Source of the DNA: Deltaproteobacteria bacterium RBG_16_44_11
GTDB lineage: Bacteria; Desulfobacterota; Syntrophia; Syntrophales; Smithellaceae
Length of the DNA stretch: 15,626 bases
Direction of reading: 5' to 3'
NCBI GenBank assembly: GCA_001797845.1
Contig: MGQN01000012.1
Span: forward strand, 1 to 15,626
The position numbers and the translations under genes were made by a program. The notes beneath the pieces are model-generated. The model saw only the letters and a list, made by a program, of their open reading frames with translations, had not been told where the DNA came from and made no database searches. Shown piece after piece: positions 14,593 to 15,626 of this stretch (position 1 is the stretch's first letter; every line of letters begins with the position of its first letter).

Positions 14593-14616
14593 AAACGATG
14601 TATGGAAAATAATTAT

Positions 14617-15626
14617 TTACGTCGCGCAAACATCCACGGGGGCTTTGGCTTCTTCCATGCCCATGGCTTTTAACACGATTTCCGCAATATCGAATGCGAC
14701 CATTTTTTCCGAAAGCTGCCTGTCTTTAATACCATCGGAAAGCATCGTCAGACAAAAGGGACAGGCGACCGCTACCGTAGAGGCCTTTGTCGCCGCGGCC
14801 TGATCCGTCCGCATGTTGTTGATGCGGTCTCCGATATCTTCTTCCATCCACATTCTGGCTCCGCCGGCGCCGCAGCAGAAACTCTTGCTGAGATTGCGTT
14901 CCATTTCGACAAGCTTTACGCCGCCGATGGCTTTCAGAATTTGCCGGGGCTGTTTGTAAATATCGTTATAGCGCCCGAGGAAGCAGGAATCATGATAGGT
15001 GAACACACCATTGAGAGGCTGCTTTAAGGCGATTTTTCCTTTGGCCAGCAGATCGGCGATGATTTCGGTATGATGATAAACTTCGAAATTTCCGCCGAAG
15101 TTGGGATAATCCTTTTTCAGCGCGTTGTATCCGTGCGGGCAGATAGTAATGATTTTTTTCACGCCATAGCCGTTCATCACCGCGATGTTGGCTTGCGCCT
15201 GCGTCTGGAAGAGGTATTCATTGCCGCCGCGCATGGCCGAATCGCCGCAGCAGCCTTCCTCATTACCTAAGATGCCGAAGCTGACTCCCGCCGTCTGCAG
15301 AATTTTGGCAAAGGCTACGGAAACTTTTTTGCCGCGGTCATCGAAGGAGCCGGAACAGCCGACGTAAAAGAGGTATTCTACATCGGGTTTTTCCGCCAGC
15401 GTTTTCACGCCCATCTCCTTAGCCCAATCGCCGCGCATATGCGCGCCCACGCCCCACGGATTGGAATTGTTTTCCATGTTGCGGTAGGTCAATTGCAGTT
15501 CGGGAGAAAAATCCGCTTCGGTCAGCACTTTGTATTGCCGCATATTGACGATTTTGGGCACGTGTTCGATGGATGATGAACAATGCTCCATGCAATACAT
15601 GCAGTTGGTGCAGGCCCATAACTCGT
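14617..15626 (-). CDS. EtfD-like CCG-domain (heterodisulfide reductase-related) Fe-S protein, C-terminal part (cut by right edge)
   Basis: The reading frame stays open to the right edge, so the start lies outside. The visible part begins with ELWACTNCMYCMEHC, a ferredoxin-type CxxCxxCxxxC cluster motif. Two cysteine-rich CCG domains follow: the first with YVGCSGSFDDR and EEGCCGDSAMRGG, the second with YHDSCFLGRYNDIY and KSFCCGAGGARMW, which bind noncubane 4Fe-4S clusters in heterodisulfide reductase subunit B. This layout matches the C-terminal half of the membrane Fe-S oxidoreductases (EtfD/FixX-associated type) that pass electrons from ETF to the quinone pool in syntrophic and sulfate-reducing bacteria; a glycolate oxidase or HdrD-type protein is the alternative. 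A terminator follows the stop. Confidence 0.85.
   Translation of the reverse strand, partial: ELWACTNCMYCMEHCSSSIEHVPKIVNMRQYKVLTEADFSPELQLTYRNMENNSNPWGVGAHMRGDWAKEMGVKTLAEKPDVEYLFYVGCSGSFDDRGKKVSVAFAKILQTAGVSFGILGNEEGCCGDSAMRGGNEYLFQTQAQANIAVMNGYGVKKIITICPHGYNALKKDYPNFGGNFEVYHHTEIIADLLAKGKIALKQPLNGVFTYHDSCFLGRYNDIYKQPRQILKAIGGVKLVEMERNLSKSFCCGAGGARMWMEEDIGDRINNMRTDQAAATKASTVAVACPFCLTMLSDGIKDRQLSEKMVAFDIAEIVLKAMGMEEAKAPVDVCAT

Larger units (their letters stand above)
14224..14616. other. Repeat-rich intergenic region between the crotonase and the Fe-S protein gene
   Basis: 393 bp without a supported gene. It holds the second dispersed repeat (from 14294), an additional 8-bp inverted repeat (14417-14445) and a strong intrinsic terminator (14554-14592). 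Translations across it run through the palindromes and look non-coding. A promoter for the minus-strand crotonase is expected but not obvious. Confidence 0.7.

Overview
The window looks like a surface-polysaccharide or nucleotide-sugar locus beside ordinary energy-metabolism genes of an anaerobic bacterium. An archaeal-type phosphoglycerate mutase, a crotonase and an EtfD-like CCG-domain Fe-S protein, with two dispersed palindromic repeats (GTCATTGCGAG...GCGAAGCAATC), suggest a Desulfobacterota (Deltaproteobacteria)-like organism, perhaps syntrophic. That assignment is inference from gene content, not from a marker gene.

Positions 1-10678 (all minus strand) read as one long operon, with gaps of at most 20 nt and several 1-4 nt start/stop overlaps. 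It appears to be driven by a perfect consensus sigma70-type promoter (TTGACA-17 nt-TATAAT, 10824 to 10796). In transcription order it encodes: a GDP-mannose 4,6-dehydratase-like SDR; a Nudix hydrolase; a transketolase split into N- and C-terminal subunits; an aldo/keto reductase (AKR) with an unusual C-terminal domain; an NAD-dependent epimerase-like SDR; an unrecognised 143-aa protein; a small unknown ORF and a frameshifted transketolase-C-like gene; a B12-binding-type radical SAM protein; a second AKR with the same C-terminal domain; a TylF-like methyltransferase; and a second epimerase-like SDR cut by the left edge. Two protein types (AKR and SDR) are thus duplicated inside the operon. No glycosyltransferase is visible, so this stretch appears to make or decorate a sugar precursor rather than assemble a chain.

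Positions 10679-11129 are a non-coding divergent region. It is followed by a plus-strand DUF268 methyltransferase-like gene (11130-11891), which faces the minus-strand apgM.

Positions 12022-15626 (minus strand, visibly more GC-rich) hold apgM, a crotonase and the C-terminal part of an EtfD-like Fe-S protein. They are separated by dispersed palindromic repeats and one strong bidirectional intrinsic terminator.

The most unusual element is the pair of AKRs whose ~95-100-residue C-terminal extension resembles the ParB/sulfiredoxin fold. They sit with a split transketolase, a B12-type radical SAM enzyme and a Tyr-less SDR. A pathway to an unusual (possibly two-carbon-branched) GDP-sugar is a reasonable hypothesis, but the product cannot be read from the sequence.
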